Positions 27,527 through 36,591 of a DNA stretch of 64,000 nt are shown here, in pieces. The stretch is from Bombella dulcis. GTDB lineage: Bacteria > Pseudomonadota > Alphaproteobacteria > Acetobacterales > Acetobacteraceae. Under the pieces are notes generated by a model. It was not told the DNA's origin and did no database searches. It saw only the letters and a program-made list of their open reading frames with translations. The first letter of the stretch is position 1; each line of letters opens with the position of its first letter. A program made the translations under genes and the position numbers. The stretch lies in contig NZ_JANIDV010000001.1 of the NCBI RefSeq assembly GCF_026385505.1, positions 558,001-622,000 on the forward strand, written 5' to 3'.

Positions 27527-27764
27527 CAAGCTGCCCGTTCTTCTCCAGCTGCACAAGTTCACTGCATCCTCCCACGGATTTGCCATCAATGAAAATCTGC
27601 GGCACGGTCGTGCCCCCACCTGAACGCTCCCTGGCCGTTTCCCGCTCCACCGAACCACGCGGCGCATGAATCTCCTCAAAAGGCACGTCCTTGGACTGGA
27701 GCAGAGTAATGGCCCGCACACAATAAGGGCACCCCGGCTGTGTATAGATTTCAACTTTCGACAT
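27504..27764 (-). CDS. grxC: Glutaredoxin 3
   Basis: An 86-residue dithiol glutaredoxin. The active site is C12-P-Y-C15 after VEIYTQPG; GGTTVPQIFIDGKSVGGCSEL carries the cis-proline and glutathione-binding residues. It reduces mixed disulfides using glutathione. It follows comF by 27 bases in the galU-pgm-comF-grxC-DUF2147 run, a common neighbourhood in alphaproteobacteria. Confidence 0.95.
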   Translation of the reverse strand: MSKVEIYTQPGCPYCVRAITLLQSKDVPFEEIHAPRGSVERETARERSGGGTTVPQIFIDGKSVGGCSELVQLEKNGQLDDLLGRR

Positions 27765-27791
27765 GCATTGTTCCTTTCTGAAGGCCGGATG

Positions 27792-28532
27792 TCAGGACAA
27801 TGTCACCCGGGCTGCCACAAGAATATCCACCGAAACGCATCCATTCTCAAGCAATGCTTTTGCACAGGCCTCAGCCGTCGCCCCTGTTGTCAGGATATCA
27901 TCAACCAGAATGACAGGACGTCCCCGCAACATCTCACGATACCTGTCCTGAACCACGATGGCCCCGGCCATCTGCCTCCGCCGTCCCTGCCGGGACAGGC
28001 CTGCAAGAGAGGTCGTCCTGAACCCTCGCCGCAGCGCATCCGGATAACAGACAAGATGTTTCCTGCGGGACAGGACCTTTGCCATCAGGGCAGCCTGATT
28101 ATAGCCCCGTCCCCATAACCGCCAGCGATGAACGGGAACAGGCACCAGAACAGCATCCGGCTTCAGAAGGTCATCCCCTGCCTGCGCCATGAAACGGGCC
28201 AGAGCCGAAGCCTGTTCGGTCCGTCCTCCATATTTCAGCCCCATAATGAGCCGGCGGACAGGCCCCCCGTATAGAAACGCCGCACGCCCCCTGTGCCACG
28301 GCGGTGGCCGCCTTTCACAGTCCGAGCAGAGCGCACCCCGCTCGGCCATTTCCTCCTGCGTTATGGGCAGGGCACAGGCATCGCAGAAAGGGAAATGGAC
28401 AAAATGGAATCCCGCAAAACAGGGACCACAGACATGCCCTCCATCCGGGGCAATTTCATCACCACAGCAGATACAGCTGGGCGGAATGAGCCAGTCCAGC
28501 ACATTCCGCCCGATCTTTTTCCACCACTTCAT
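27792..28532 (-). CDS. comF: ComF family phosphoribosyltransferase-like protein
   Basis: A 246-residue protein with an N-terminal zinc-finger-like start (PPSCICCGDEI ... CGPCFAG ... CDACALPI ... CSDC) and a C-terminal phosphoribosyltransferase domain with the PRPP loop VILVDDILTTGATAEAC. ComF is needed for transformation in some species and is widespread in non-competent ones. No other com genes are nearby. The distance to the mutase gene upstream is 17 bases. Confidence 0.88.
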   Translation of the reverse strand: MKWWKKIGRNVLDWLIPPSCICCGDEIAPDGGHVCGPCFAGFHFVHFPFCDACALPITQEEMAERGALCSDCERRPPPWHRGRAAFLYGGPVRRLIMGLKYGGRTEQASALARFMAQAGDDLLKPDAVLVPVPVHRWRLWGRGYNQAALMAKVLSRRKHLVCYPDALRRGFRTTSLAGLSRQGRRRQMAGAIVVQDRYREMLRGRPVILVDDILTTGATAEACAKALLENGCVSVDILVAARVTLS

Positions 28533-28549
28533 CCCTGCGGGATGAAAAA

Positions 28550-29959
28550 TCAGTGCCCTGCGGCCGCTGCTTCAAAATCAGGAGCCTGAAGGCCGGAAGC
28601 CTCCAGCTGATCCACGAACGCCTTCTTCAGACGGGCCAGACCTTCATGAGACTGCGCCTCAATCCGCCCGACCAGAACGGCCTGCGTGTTGGACGCACGA
28701 AGCAGCCACCAACCATCAGCCGTGTTCACACGCACACCATCGACGGAGGAAACATCAGCTCCCTCCTGCTTCAGACGCTCGGCCACTTCCCTGATGACAT
28801 CGAACTTACGAGTATCCTCACAGGGGAAACGCAGTTCCGGCGTATTGACCATCCTGGGAAGGGCTTCACGCATCTCGGCCAGAGTTCCCGGCAGACGGGC
28901 CACGATCCCCAGAATGCGGATGGCCCCATAAAGCGCATCATCAAAACCGTACCACTTGTCAGCAAAGAAGATATGCCCTGACATCTCACCTGCAAGCGGA
29001 GATGACGTTTCAGCCATCTTGCTCTTGATGAGAGAATGTCCGGTCCGCCACATCAGGGGCTTGCCACCAGCTTTATCCACCTCATCGAACAGCACCTGAC
29101 TGGCCTTGACGTCAGCAATGATGGTTGCCCCCGGATGCTTTTTCAGCACGTCACGGGCCAGCAGGACAAGAATCTGGTCACCCCAGAGAATCTCACCCTT
29201 GCCATCCACGATGCCAACACGGTCAGCGTCACCGTCAAAAGCGACACCAATATCCGCCTTCTTTTCCCTCACTGCCCTGATCAGGTCCTGGAGATTGCCT
29301 TCAACAGTCGGGTCCGGATGATGATTGGGGAACCTACCGTCAATCTCGGGATACAGCACCGTATGCTCGCCCGGCAGTTTCTTCACCAGACGGGTCAACA
29401 CGTCTCCAGCGGCGGAGTTTCCATTATCCCACACTACCTTGAGCGGCCTCTCGCCATCATAGTCCTGAAGCAGACGCTCAATATAGACCTCTGAAGGATC
29501 GAGTGTCTCAACCTTCCCCTCTGCTCTGGGCACGACATCGCCTGTTTCTGCCAGACGGCCGATCTCACGGATCTGCTCACCAAAGAAAGGCTTGCCCTTC
29601 AGCATCATCTTGAAGCCATTATGATCGGGCGGATTATGACTGCCCGTCACCATGATGGCCCCGTCAGATTTGCCCGTCACGGCCGCATAATAGAGCATGG
29701 GTGTCGGCCCACGTCCGACACGACGCACCGTCACGCCAGAATCCACAGCACCACGAACCAGTGCCGCTTCCAGCTCAGAAGAGGACAAACGGCCATCATA
29801 ACCGACCGTCACCACGCTACCGCCATCACGTCGGATCATGCTCGCAAAGACACGGCCCAGCGCATAAGCATCCTCAGGGTGAAGTGTCTTCCCCACAATA
29901 CCCCGGATATCGTACTCACGCAGGCTAGTCGGCTCGAAGTGATGCTTGAATCCTGTCAT
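28550..29959 (-). CDS. Phosphomannomutase/phosphoglucomutase
   Basis: A 469-residue alpha-D-phosphohexomutase of the AlgC/PgmG type, interconverting hexose 6- and 1-phosphates. The phosphoserine loop is VTGSHNPPDHNG (about residues 99-110), the magnesium-binding loop is DGDADRVGI, the sugar-binding loop GEMSGHIFF, and the C-terminal phosphate-binding part RASNTQAVLVGRIEA. GGGAG precedes the ATG. It lies 14 bases downstream of galU, so the two make glucose-1-phosphate and UDP-glucose for polysaccharide synthesis. Confidence 0.93.
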   Translation of the reverse strand: MTGFKHHFEPTSLREYDIRGIVGKTLHPEDAYALGRVFASMIRRDGGSVVTVGYDGRLSSSELEAALVRGAVDSGVTVRRVGRGPTPMLYYAAVTGKSDGAIMVTGSHNPPDHNGFKMMLKGKPFFGEQIREIGRLAETGDVVPRAEGKVETLDPSEVYIERLLQDYDGERPLKVVWDNGNSAAGDVLTRLVKKLPGEHTVLYPEIDGRFPNHHPDPTVEGNLQDLIRAVREKKADIGVAFDGDADRVGIVDGKGEILWGDQILVLLARDVLKKHPGATIIADVKASQVLFDEVDKAGGKPLMWRTGHSLIKSKMAETSSPLAGEMSGHIFFADKWYGFDDALYGAIRILGIVARLPGTLAEMREALPRMVNTPELRFPCEDTRKFDVIREVAERLKQEGADVSSVDGVRVNTADGWWLLRASNTQAVLVGRIEAQSHEGLARLKKAFVDQLEASGLQAPDFEAAAAGH

Positions 29960-29973
29960 GATGCTTCTCCCTC

Positions 29974-30843
29974 TCAGACGTATTTCTTCAGGAAAGCATG
30001 TACATCATCGGCTAGGTCATCACGCTCCAGAGCCATGGCAACCTGTGCCTCAAGGAAGCCCAGCTTGCTTCCACAGTCAAACCGTGTGCCCTCATAGCGC
30101 AGACCATGGAAAGGCACCTTGCCGATCATCTCAGCCATGGCGTCCGTCAGCTGGACCTCACCACCCACGCCAGTCTTCAGGGCGGAAAGCGGCTTGAGAA
30201 CATCAGCCGTCAGCACGTACCGACCGATGATGGCCAGATTGGACGGAGCATCCTCCGGGGCAGGCTTCTCGACAAGCCCCTTGACCTCGACCCTGCGCCC
30301 ATCATCCTCACCAACTTCCAGAACGCCATAACGGTCAGTCCATTCATGTGGGACCTCATCCACAGCAACGACATTTCCCCCCGTCTGATGATAGACATCA
30401 GCGAGCTGGGCCACACAACTGCGCCCACCCTTGACGATGTCATCCGGAAGAAGAATGGCAAAAGGATCATCACCAATGAAATTGCGGGCACACCAGATGG
30501 CATGACCAAGCCCCAGGGGATTCTGCTGGCGAACAGCAACAAGAGACCCTGCCTCCACACTGCTGCTCTCCAGAGCCTTGATGGCGGACGTCTTCTTGCG
30601 TTCTTTCAGTGTACTCTCGAGTTCATAAGCGATATCAAAATAGTCAATCAGATTGTCTTTGCCACGGGCCGTAACCAGACAGAATTCTTCAATACCCGCA
30701 GCACGGGCCTCATCAATCGCATACTGAATCAACGGCTTGTCCACCACCGGCAGCATTTCTTTCGGCATAGCCTTCGTTGCTGGCAGGAAGCGTGTCCCCA
30801 GACCGGCAACAGGCAAAACAGCTTTCTTCAATGGCTTGATCAT
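29974..30843 (-). CDS. galU: UTP-glucose-1-phosphate uridylyltransferase
   Basis: Makes UDP-glucose. The start at 30843 (MIKPLKKAVLPVAGLGTRF) has GAGAG upstream and is the usual family N-terminus; the protein is 289 residues. GLGTRFLPATKAMPKEMLPV is the nucleotide-binding signature, and DEPLGLGHA-type sequence appears as QQNPLGLGHAIWCA. UDP-glucose feeds cellulose, exopolysaccharide and glycolipid synthesis, common in acetic acid bacteria. A 239-base region up to tRNA-Leu holds its promoter. Confidence 0.95.
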   Translation of the reverse strand: MIKPLKKAVLPVAGLGTRFLPATKAMPKEMLPVVDKPLIQYAIDEARAAGIEEFCLVTARGKDNLIDYFDIAYELESTLKERKKTSAIKALESSSVEAGSLVAVRQQNPLGLGHAIWCARNFIGDDPFAILLPDDIVKGGRSCVAQLADVYHQTGGNVVAVDEVPHEWTDRYGVLEVGEDDGRRVEVKGLVEKPAPEDAPSNLAIIGRYVLTADVLKPLSALKTGVGGEVQLTDAMAEMIGKVPFHGLRYEGTRFDCGSKLGFLEAQVAMALERDDLADDVHAFLKKYV

Positions 30844-31082
30844 CTCAACTCTCTCTAAGGTCATACCCTGCCCAGTATTGACGGCAGAGTTCTTTCTTCA
30901 ATTCAGATGTGCCAGTGGGATACAACCTGGCCACCTCATTAAGCAGACCCTTATATAAATGAAGATGTAATACAAATTCCACCCCGAGATAGGGCGGAGA
31001 CCTAGTAACAGTCACATTTTTTCGTGAAATTAACGTAACATGACCACTGCCATGTCAGAACCATACGTCGCTACAGGAAGTA

Positions 31083-31169
31083 TGGTGCGGCCGAGAAGAC
31101 TCGAACTTCCACGGGGTTATCCCCCACAAGCACCTCAAGCTTGCGCGTCTACCATTCCGCCACGGCCGC
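31083..31169 (-). tRNA. tRNA-Leu (GAG)
   Basis: An 87-base type II tRNA with a long variable arm. The acceptor stem GCGGCCG pairs with CGGCCGC and ends in ACCA; the anticodon stem CAAGC/GCTTG encloses loop TTGAGGT with anticodon GAG. The T-arm GTTCGAGTC is intact. Confidence 0.93.
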
Positions 31170-31180
31170 TCCGTGACAAA

Positions 31181-31217
31181 AGCGGTCTGACTTCCTCACT
31201 TCTGAGGCGTGACCGCT
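31181..31217. other. Nested hairpin in the tRNA-Leu/lipB divergent region
   Basis: AGCGGTC at 31181-31187 pairs with GACCGCT at 31211-31217, with CCTCA/TGAGG nested inside around a CTTC loop. It sits between the tRNA 5' end and the lipB start and may be in the lipB leader. Confidence 0.35.
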
Positions 31218-31257
31218 CCGGCGAAATGGCCTATAGCCCATCAAAACAGAGAGGGCA

Positions 31258-31941
31258 ATGGTCATGACACAGTTTTATGAAGAAATTATCTGGCAGGAAG
31301 ACGGGACGCCCTGCCCCTACCCTGATGCTCTCGAATTCATGCGCCAACAGGTGGAGGCCATCCATCTTCAGCAGGCCCCCCAGCGCATCTGGCTGACAGA
31401 ACATCCCCCCCTCTACACGGCCGGTACATCCGCAAAACCGGAAGACCTCATCAATCCTCACAACTACCCGACCTTCGAAGCCGGAAGAGGCGGGCAATGG
31501 ACCTATCACGGTCCCGGCCAGCGTATTGCCTATGTCATGCTGGACCTTACCCGACCACATGGTCCCCTGCCTGCACGGGACGTACGGGCCTTCGTCCAGA
31601 TGCTGGAACGCTGGCTCATCATGAGCCTCCAGTCACTGAATGTGGATGCCTTCACCCGGGAAGGCCGGATTGGCGTATGGTGCCTTGATGCCCGGAACGG
31701 ACTGGAAACCAAGATCGCCGCTCTGGGCATCCGTGTCACACGCTGGGTCAGCTGGCACGGAATCTCGCTGAACGTATCCCCCGCCCTCAGTGACTTTGAA
31801 GGAATCATCCCCTGCGGCATCCGTAACTATGGCGTGACCAGCCTGCACCGTTTCAACCCGTCACTCACCATGTCTGATGCCGACGCTGCCCTGCTGAAAA
31901 ACTGGACAGCCCTTTTCGGCCCAGTGACCCGCCAGTCCTGA
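31258..31941 (+). CDS. lipB: Octanoyltransferase (lipoate biosynthesis)
   Basis: A 227-residue LipB that moves octanoyl groups from ACP to the lipoyl domains of 2-oxoacid dehydrogenases. The signature [21 protein letters not shown] is present; [17 protein letters not shown] carries the catalytic lysine, and SPCGI-type ending reads [14 protein letters not shown] with the acyl-accepting cysteine. ATG at 31258 or 31264 are both possible, with AGAGAGGGC just before them. Convergent with the LolA-like gene, 3 bases between stops. Confidence 0.95.
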   Translation: MVMTQFYEEIIWQEDGTPCPYPDALEFMRQQVEAIHLQQAPQRIWLTEHPPLYTAGTSAKPEDLINPHNYPTFEAGRGGQWTYHGPGQRIAYVMLDLTRPHGPLPARDVRAFVQMLERWLIMSLQSLNVDAFTREGRIGVWCLDARNGLETKIAALGIRVTRWVSWHGISLNVSPALSDFEGIIPCGIRNYGVTSLHRFNPSLTMSDADAALLKNWTALFGPVTRQS

Positions 31942-31944
31942 ACC

Positions 31945-32592
31945 TTATTCAGGCAGGGTGAAGCTGCTCTCGGAAACAGGCTGATTCTCCTGCACGTCAA
32001 ACAGGGAAAGGCCAAAATGATGATGGCGGGCATCGACACCCTGTATGCCAACAAGCGTCAGCCTGCCATGCACATCAGAAAACTGGAGCGTCAGAAGACC
32101 CTGAGACGGATTATTGGCTTCCGCCACCGAAAGCTGGAGCGATTCAGTACCACGGGACACTGCGGTAACCTGCACCTCCTTCTCGAACTCGATGGGATGA
32201 CGCAGCAGGAGACCCAGCGGGTTCCGCCTGAGTGACAGATGCGTCACGGCCCCACTGTCGGCATTGCGCAGCACGAGACGGCCATCCCTGGCCACGGCCC
32301 GCATGGCGTGCGGAACCTCATACACCATCTCGAAGCGGCCCGGCACATATGTGAACTGACCATCACCCTGCTGCTGGGCGGGACCATCCTGCACGAAAGA
32401 AGCCCGCAGGGATGTCAGCCCGTTCAGATAGGCTTCCACCCGGTGAATGTCATGCCGGTCAGCCGTTGCAAGGTGATCGTAACCGGAGGTGGCACAGCCT
32501 GAAAGACCAAGCCCCACCACCGGGCCAGCAACCACGCCTGCCCAGAGCATGAAACCACCAGCAAACCGCTTCAGAAGCATCCGGTTTTTCAT
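31945..32592 (-). CDS. LolA-family outer-membrane lipoprotein carrier-like protein, itself lipidated
   Basis: A 215-residue protein with the LolA fold: LTSLRASFVQDGP, GQFTYVPGRFEMVYEVPH (the family's PGRFRW-type region), then LSLRRNPLGLLL and LTLQFSD. The N-terminus is a lipoprotein signal: a basic start, hydrophobic core and lipobox L30-S-G-C33, with alanine at +2 (outer membrane by the E. coli rule). Classical LolA is soluble; a lipidated LolA-fold protein resembles LolB or the LolA-like lipoproteins of alphaproteobacteria. The ATG overlaps the bolA stop. LolCD are encoded at 41019-42957. Confidence 0.8.
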   Translation of the reverse strand: MKNRMLLKRFAGGFMLWAGVVAGPVVGLGLSGCATSGYDHLATADRHDIHRVEAYLNGLTSLRASFVQDGPAQQQGDGQFTYVPGRFEMVYEVPHAMRAVARDGRLVLRNADSGAVTHLSLRRNPLGLLLRHPIEFEKEVQVTAVSRGTESLQLSVAEANNPSQGLLTLQFSDVHGRLTLVGIQGVDARHHHFGLSLFDVQENQPVSESSFTLPE

Positions 32593-32888
32593 GACCGTGC
32601 CTCCCCCTTCAGGGAGAGGGACAGGGCGTGCAGCCCCGTCCTGAATTCCTCCGCCAGAATCTCATGGACAAGCCTGTGCCGCTCCAGACTTGTCATCCCG
32701 TCAAAGTGGCGGCTGACCACATGCAGGTGATAATGAGTCTCGCCTGCCCGTTCAGGCCCCCTGCTCTCCTGTGCGGCAGTGCGCATCGCAGCGTGATGGC
32801 TGTGCCGTGCGCTGTCATCCCGGATTTCCAGCACGGAAGGGGCCAGAGCCTCCTCCAGCACGGTTCTCATACGGTCGGCTCTCTTCAT
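32589..32888 (-). CDS. bolA: BolA family protein
   Basis: A 99-residue BolA-like protein. The start MKRADRMRTVLEEAL at 32888 has GGAAGAG 7 bases upstream. HLHVVSRHFDGMTSLERHRLVHEIL is the family core with the conserved histidines that ligate iron with monothiol glutaredoxins. BolA proteins act in Fe-S trafficking and morphology control. The stop overlaps the start of the LolA-like gene; the J-domain gene starts 126 bases away on the other strand, a conserved alphaproteobacterial arrangement. Confidence 0.92.
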   Translation of the reverse strand: MKRADRMRTVLEEALAPSVLEIRDDSARHSHHAAMRTAAQESRGPERAGETHYHLHVVSRHFDGMTSLERHRLVHEILAEEFRTGLHALSLSLKGEARS

Positions 32889-33014
32889 CGCATCTCTTCC
32901 ATGTTCTGCCACGGGGGTCACAGGTTCTGCCTGTCTGATCCATCACAGGAATCTTTTATCCTTGGGAGAAAGGATGCTTGCATCCATGCCAGACCTCTCC
33001 CCATATCGTCCATT

Positions 33015-33626
33015 ATGCAACGTAAACCATCCAGACATAAAGCCTTCGCACCGGACCCGGACGCTCCCCAGCAATGTTGCGACCATCCGGACTGCGACCA
33101 GCCAGCCGGTTACCGTGCCCCCCGGGGGCGGGACAACCTGCGCAGCTATTACTGGTTCTGTCTGGAACATGTGCGCCAGTACAATGCCAACTGGGACTAT
33201 TACCGGGGCATGACGCCAGGGCAGATTGAACGGCATCTTCGGGAAGATACATCGTGGCAGCGTCCTTCGTGGAAAATGGGGACCCCGGGTCACGATTCCG
33301 CACGGGCTTCCTTCACGCTGGATGACCTGCATGACCCGCTGGACATTCTCAGGGGGCACAAGGCCCGTCCTTCACGGGAGGCCGAAACACGCCGTCACGC
33401 TCCCGCCGCCCTGCGTGAACCTCTGGCCCAGCTCAATCTTGAATGGCCAACCACCATCGAGGTCATCAAGACCCGCTACCGTGTGCTGGCCCGCCGCTAC
33501 CATCCGGACGCCAATCAGGATGACCCGCGGGCCGAGGAACGCTTCAAGGTGATCGGCACAGCCTATGCCACACTGCGGGATCATTTTGCCAGCAGCATGG
33601 AGCAAGAAACTGCCGATGCCGGGTAA
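33015..33626 (+). CDS. J-domain protein (DnaJ-like), upstream of cobS
   Basis: A 203-residue protein with a C-terminal J domain: RYRVLARRYHPDANQDD holds the HPD tripeptide that stimulates Hsp70 ATPase, and the ending AEERFKVIGTAYATLRDHF is the fourth helix. The N-terminal half has a CCDHPDCDQPAGYRAPRGRD segment with four cysteines or histidines, possibly metal-binding, then an aromatic YYWFCLEHVRQYNANWDYY stretch conserved in this family. The family is known next to cobS in alphaproteobacteria, but its client is unknown. ATG at 33015 excludes an upstream frame that runs through bolA. Confidence 0.85.
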   Translation: MQRKPSRHKAFAPDPDAPQQCCDHPDCDQPAGYRAPRGRDNLRSYYWFCLEHVRQYNANWDYYRGMTPGQIERHLREDTSWQRPSWKMGTPGHDSARASFTLDDLHDPLDILRGHKARPSREAETRRHAPAALREPLAQLNLEWPTTIEVIKTRYRVLARRYHPDANQDDPRAEERFKVIGTAYATLRDHFASSMEQETADAG

Positions 33627-33741
33627 CGTCTCACCCCTTCCCATCTTCCGGGGATTATGTAATCGTACTTGTAGAGTCCTTAATAGGATGGACATTTTCT
33701 GACCTCCCATTTTTCACCTTTTCAATGACAGGAATCATGTC

Positions 33742-34710
33742 ATGGCTCTTCCCTCAGCACAGTCCCTCTCCGAGACACTGCCCCAGACACCTGACAGCCT
33801 GAAGCCCGCACGGGAGCTGTTCGGTCTGGACCTGGAGTTTGAGGTCCCCGTCTGGTCGCAGAAGACAGACCATGTCCCTGACATTGACCCGGCCTACCAG
33901 TTCGACCGGGACACGACCCGTGCCATCCTTGCCGGGTTCATGCATAACCGCCGCGTGCTGGTTCAGGGGTTCCACGGCACCGGGAAATCCTCCCATATCG
34001 ACCAGATCGCCGCACGGCTGAACTGGCCCTGTGTCCGCATCAATCTGGACAGTCACATTTCCCGCATCGACCTCATCGGCAAGGATGCCATCACGCTGGA
34101 AGATGGCAAGCAGGTCACGGAATTCCGTGAAGGACTGCTGCCGTGGTGCCTCCAGAATCCATGCAGTCTGATCTTCGACGAATATGATGCCGGACGGCCG
34201 GACGTCATGTTCGTCATCCAGCGTGTGCTGGAAACTGATGGTGCCCTGACCCTGCTGGACCAGAACCGTGTCATCCATCCGCATCCCTCTTTCCGCCTGT
34301 TCGCCACGGCCAACACGGTCGGACTGGGCGACACGACCGGGTTGTATCACGGCACACAGCAGATCAATCAGGGCCAGATGGACCGCTGGAACATCGTCAC
34401 CTCCCTGAACTATCTGCCCAAGGAACAGGAAATCCGCATCATCAGGGCCAAGATAGGTGACGCTCTGGAAGAAACCCTCATCGGCCAGATGGTGGAGCTG
34501 GCAGACCTGAGCCGTGCAGGCTTCATGAACGGAGACATTTCCACCGTCATCTCACCCCGGACGGTTCTCTCCTGGGCTGAAAACATCACCATCTTCAGGG
34601 ACGTGCCTCTCGCCTTCCGCCTGAGCTTCCTCAACAGATGTGACGAAGCCGAGCGCAGCATCGTGGCTGAATATTACCAGCGTTGTTTCAACGCCTCCCC
34701 ACTGGGTTGA
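33742..34710 (+). CDS. cobS: Cobaltochelatase subunit CobS
   Basis: A 322-residue AAA+ ATPase. Walker A is GFHGTGKSS (about residues 76-84), Walker [14 protein letters not shown], and the sensor region [17 protein letters not shown]. It powers cobalt insertion into hydrogenobyrinate diamide with CobT and CobN in aerobic cobalamin synthesis. The cobT start is 4 bases after its stop. CobN is not in the window. Confidence 0.95.
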   Translation: MALPSAQSLSETLPQTPDSLKPARELFGLDLEFEVPVWSQKTDHVPDIDPAYQFDRDTTRAILAGFMHNRRVLVQGFHGTGKSSHIDQIAARLNWPCVRINLDSHISRIDLIGKDAITLEDGKQVTEFREGLLPWCLQNPCSLIFDEYDAGRPDVMFVIQRVLETDGALTLLDQNRVIHPHPSFRLFATANTVGLGDTTGLYHGTQQINQGQMDRWNIVTSLNYLPKEQEIRIIRAKIGDALEETLIGQMVELADLSRAGFMNGDISTVISPRTVLSWAENITIFRDVPLAFRLSFLNRCDEAERSIVAEYYQRCFNASPLG

Positions 34711-34714
34711 TCTC

Positions 34715-36538
34715 ATGTCTGATCCGCACGAACTCTTCCGCAAGGCAATCTTTGCCACGCAGCGCGCCCTGAGTGGTCATCAGGATGTTCCCATGACACC
34801 CGCTCTGGCCTCTCTGGAGCGTGCGGCTCTCACCCCTGAGGACAAGACCTACATCCGGGGGGCTACCGATGCCGTGGCCCTGCATCAACGCCATCATGAT
34901 CCGGAAAAGCGCATCACCATCCCTGATGCGCAGACCCAGACCATCACTGACGGCATGGAGCAGGCCCGGTGTGAGGTCTATGGTGCCCGCCACATGGCCG
35001 GGGTACAGGCCAATCTGGAGGATTACCTGGGGCGGCGGCTCCATGCCCTCAACAGTGCGAAAATGATCGAGCGGGATGACATGCCCACTCCCCTCGCCTT
35101 GGAACTCCTGACACGGGAAGCCCTCTCCGGCCGGAAACTGCCCGAGAGCATGACCGGTCCGGCTCTGGAAGAATGGCGGCAGTCCCTCAGCCCCAGAGCA
35201 CGTGAATCGCTGGCCAGACTGGCTGAGGTGCAGAATGACCAGACGCTCTTCAGTGAAGCATCCCGGCATTTCGTGAAAGTCTTCACCATGAAGGAGACTG
35301 ACGAAAAAACGGAGGAACCGGACCCTTCAAAGTCCCGTGGCCAGAGCCAGGAAGAAAAAACGGACGGCGAATCCTCCGCTCCTGATCCGCAGGGGCAGGA
35401 AGAGGAAGATGGCACGACAGAGGATGCCGAAGCCGCCCTGAGCGATGAGTCCGATGAATCCGCCAGTGCAGAAGGCCTTTCCTCCGAAGAGATGGAAGCC
35501 ATCCTGACGGAGGGCGAGAACGGATACGAACAGCCTGCCGGCCCTTCCGCCCAGACGGAAGAAGAGCGTAACTGTTCCATCAGGAAAAGCGACAGCTATC
35601 AGGCCTATACGCAGGAATTTGACGAGGAAGTCCACGCCAGCGACCTCTGTGACCCGACCGAACTGGACCTTCTGCGTGACAAGCTGGATGAACAGCTCCA
35701 ACAGACTCAGGGGTTCGTTTCCCGCCTTGCCCACCGTCTGCAGCGCAAACTGCTGGCCCAACAGCAGCGTCGCTGGCATTTCGATCAGGAAGACGGCATC
35801 CTTGATGCCGCCCGCCTGCCCCGCATCATCAGCAACCCCTCCCTGCCTCTTTCCTACAAGCAGGAAGGCAAGATCGACTTCCGTGACACGACCGTCACCC
35901 TGCTGATCGACAATTCAGGTTCCATGCGGGGGCGTCCCATCACCACGGCAGCCATCTGTGGCGACATTCTGGCCCGGACGCTGGAACGCTGCGGCATCAA
36001 GGTCGAAGTTCTGGGCTTCACCACGCGGGCCTGGAAGGGCGGCCAGAGCCGGGTGAAATGGAGCGAGGCAGGCCGCCCGAAAGAACCGGGCCGCCTGAAT
36101 GACCTCCGCCACATCATCTATAAATCGGCTGACACGCCGTGGCGGCGTGCCCGGCGCAATATCGGCCTCATGCTGCGTGAAGGGCTGCTGAAAGAGAACA
36201 TCGATGGTGAGGCCCTGCTCTGGGCCTGGAAACGCCTGAAACACCGCCCGGAGCATCGCCGTATCCTTATGGTGATCTCCGACGGGGCACCGGTGGATGA
36301 CAGTACATCCTCCGCCAATGGGCCGGAATATCTGGACCTGCACCTGCACCGTGTCATTCACCAGCTGGAAAATGACCCTGCCGGGGAACTGCTGGCCATC
36401 GGCATCGGGCATGACGTCACACGCTATTACGCCAACAGCGTGACCATCAGCTCGGCCGAAGACCTTGGCGACACCATGATCGCCCAGCTGACGACCCTGT
36501 TCGCCCCACGCTCTGCCAGAAAAGGCCGGAGGGGATAA
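34715..36538 (+). CDS. cobT: Cobaltochelatase subunit CobT
   Basis: A 607-residue partner of CobS. The start [19 protein letters not shown] at 34715 follows the cobS stop. An N-terminal helical domain is followed by a long acidic, Ser/Asp/Glu-rich disordered stretch (about residues 195-300) and a C-terminal VWA domain with the MIDAS loop [12 protein letters not shown] near residue 398. This is the standard CobT architecture. No other cobalamin genes are adjacent. Confidence 0.95.
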   Translation: MSDPHELFRKAIFATQRALSGHQDVPMTPALASLERAALTPEDKTYIRGATDAVALHQRHHDPEKRITIPDAQTQTITDGMEQARCEVYGARHMAGVQANLEDYLGRRLHALNSAKMIERDDMPTPLALELLTREALSGRKLPESMTGPALEEWRQSLSPRARESLARLAEVQNDQTLFSEASRHFVKVFTMKETDEKTEEPDPSKSRGQSQEEKTDGESSAPDPQGQEEEDGTTEDAEAALSDESDESASAEGLSSEEMEAILTEGENGYEQPAGPSAQTEEERNCSIRKSDSYQAYTQEFDEEVHASDLCDPTELDLLRDKLDEQLQQTQGFVSRLAHRLQRKLLAQQQRRWHFDQEDGILDAARLPRIISNPSLPLSYKQEGKIDFRDTTVTLLIDNSGSMRGRPITTAAICGDILARTLERCGIKVEVLGFTTRAWKGGQSRVKWSEAGRPKEPGRLNDLRHIIYKSADTPWRRARRNIGLMLREGLLKENIDGEALLWAWKRLKHRPEHRRILMVISDGAPVDDSTSSANGPEYLDLHLHRVIHQLENDPAGELLAIGIGHDVTRYYANSVTISSAEDLGDTMIAQLTTLFAPRSARKGRRG

Positions 36539-36591
36539 TTTCCCCTCCCCCATTGCCAGACGCCTCAGACTCCGCCACTCTCCCAAGCATT

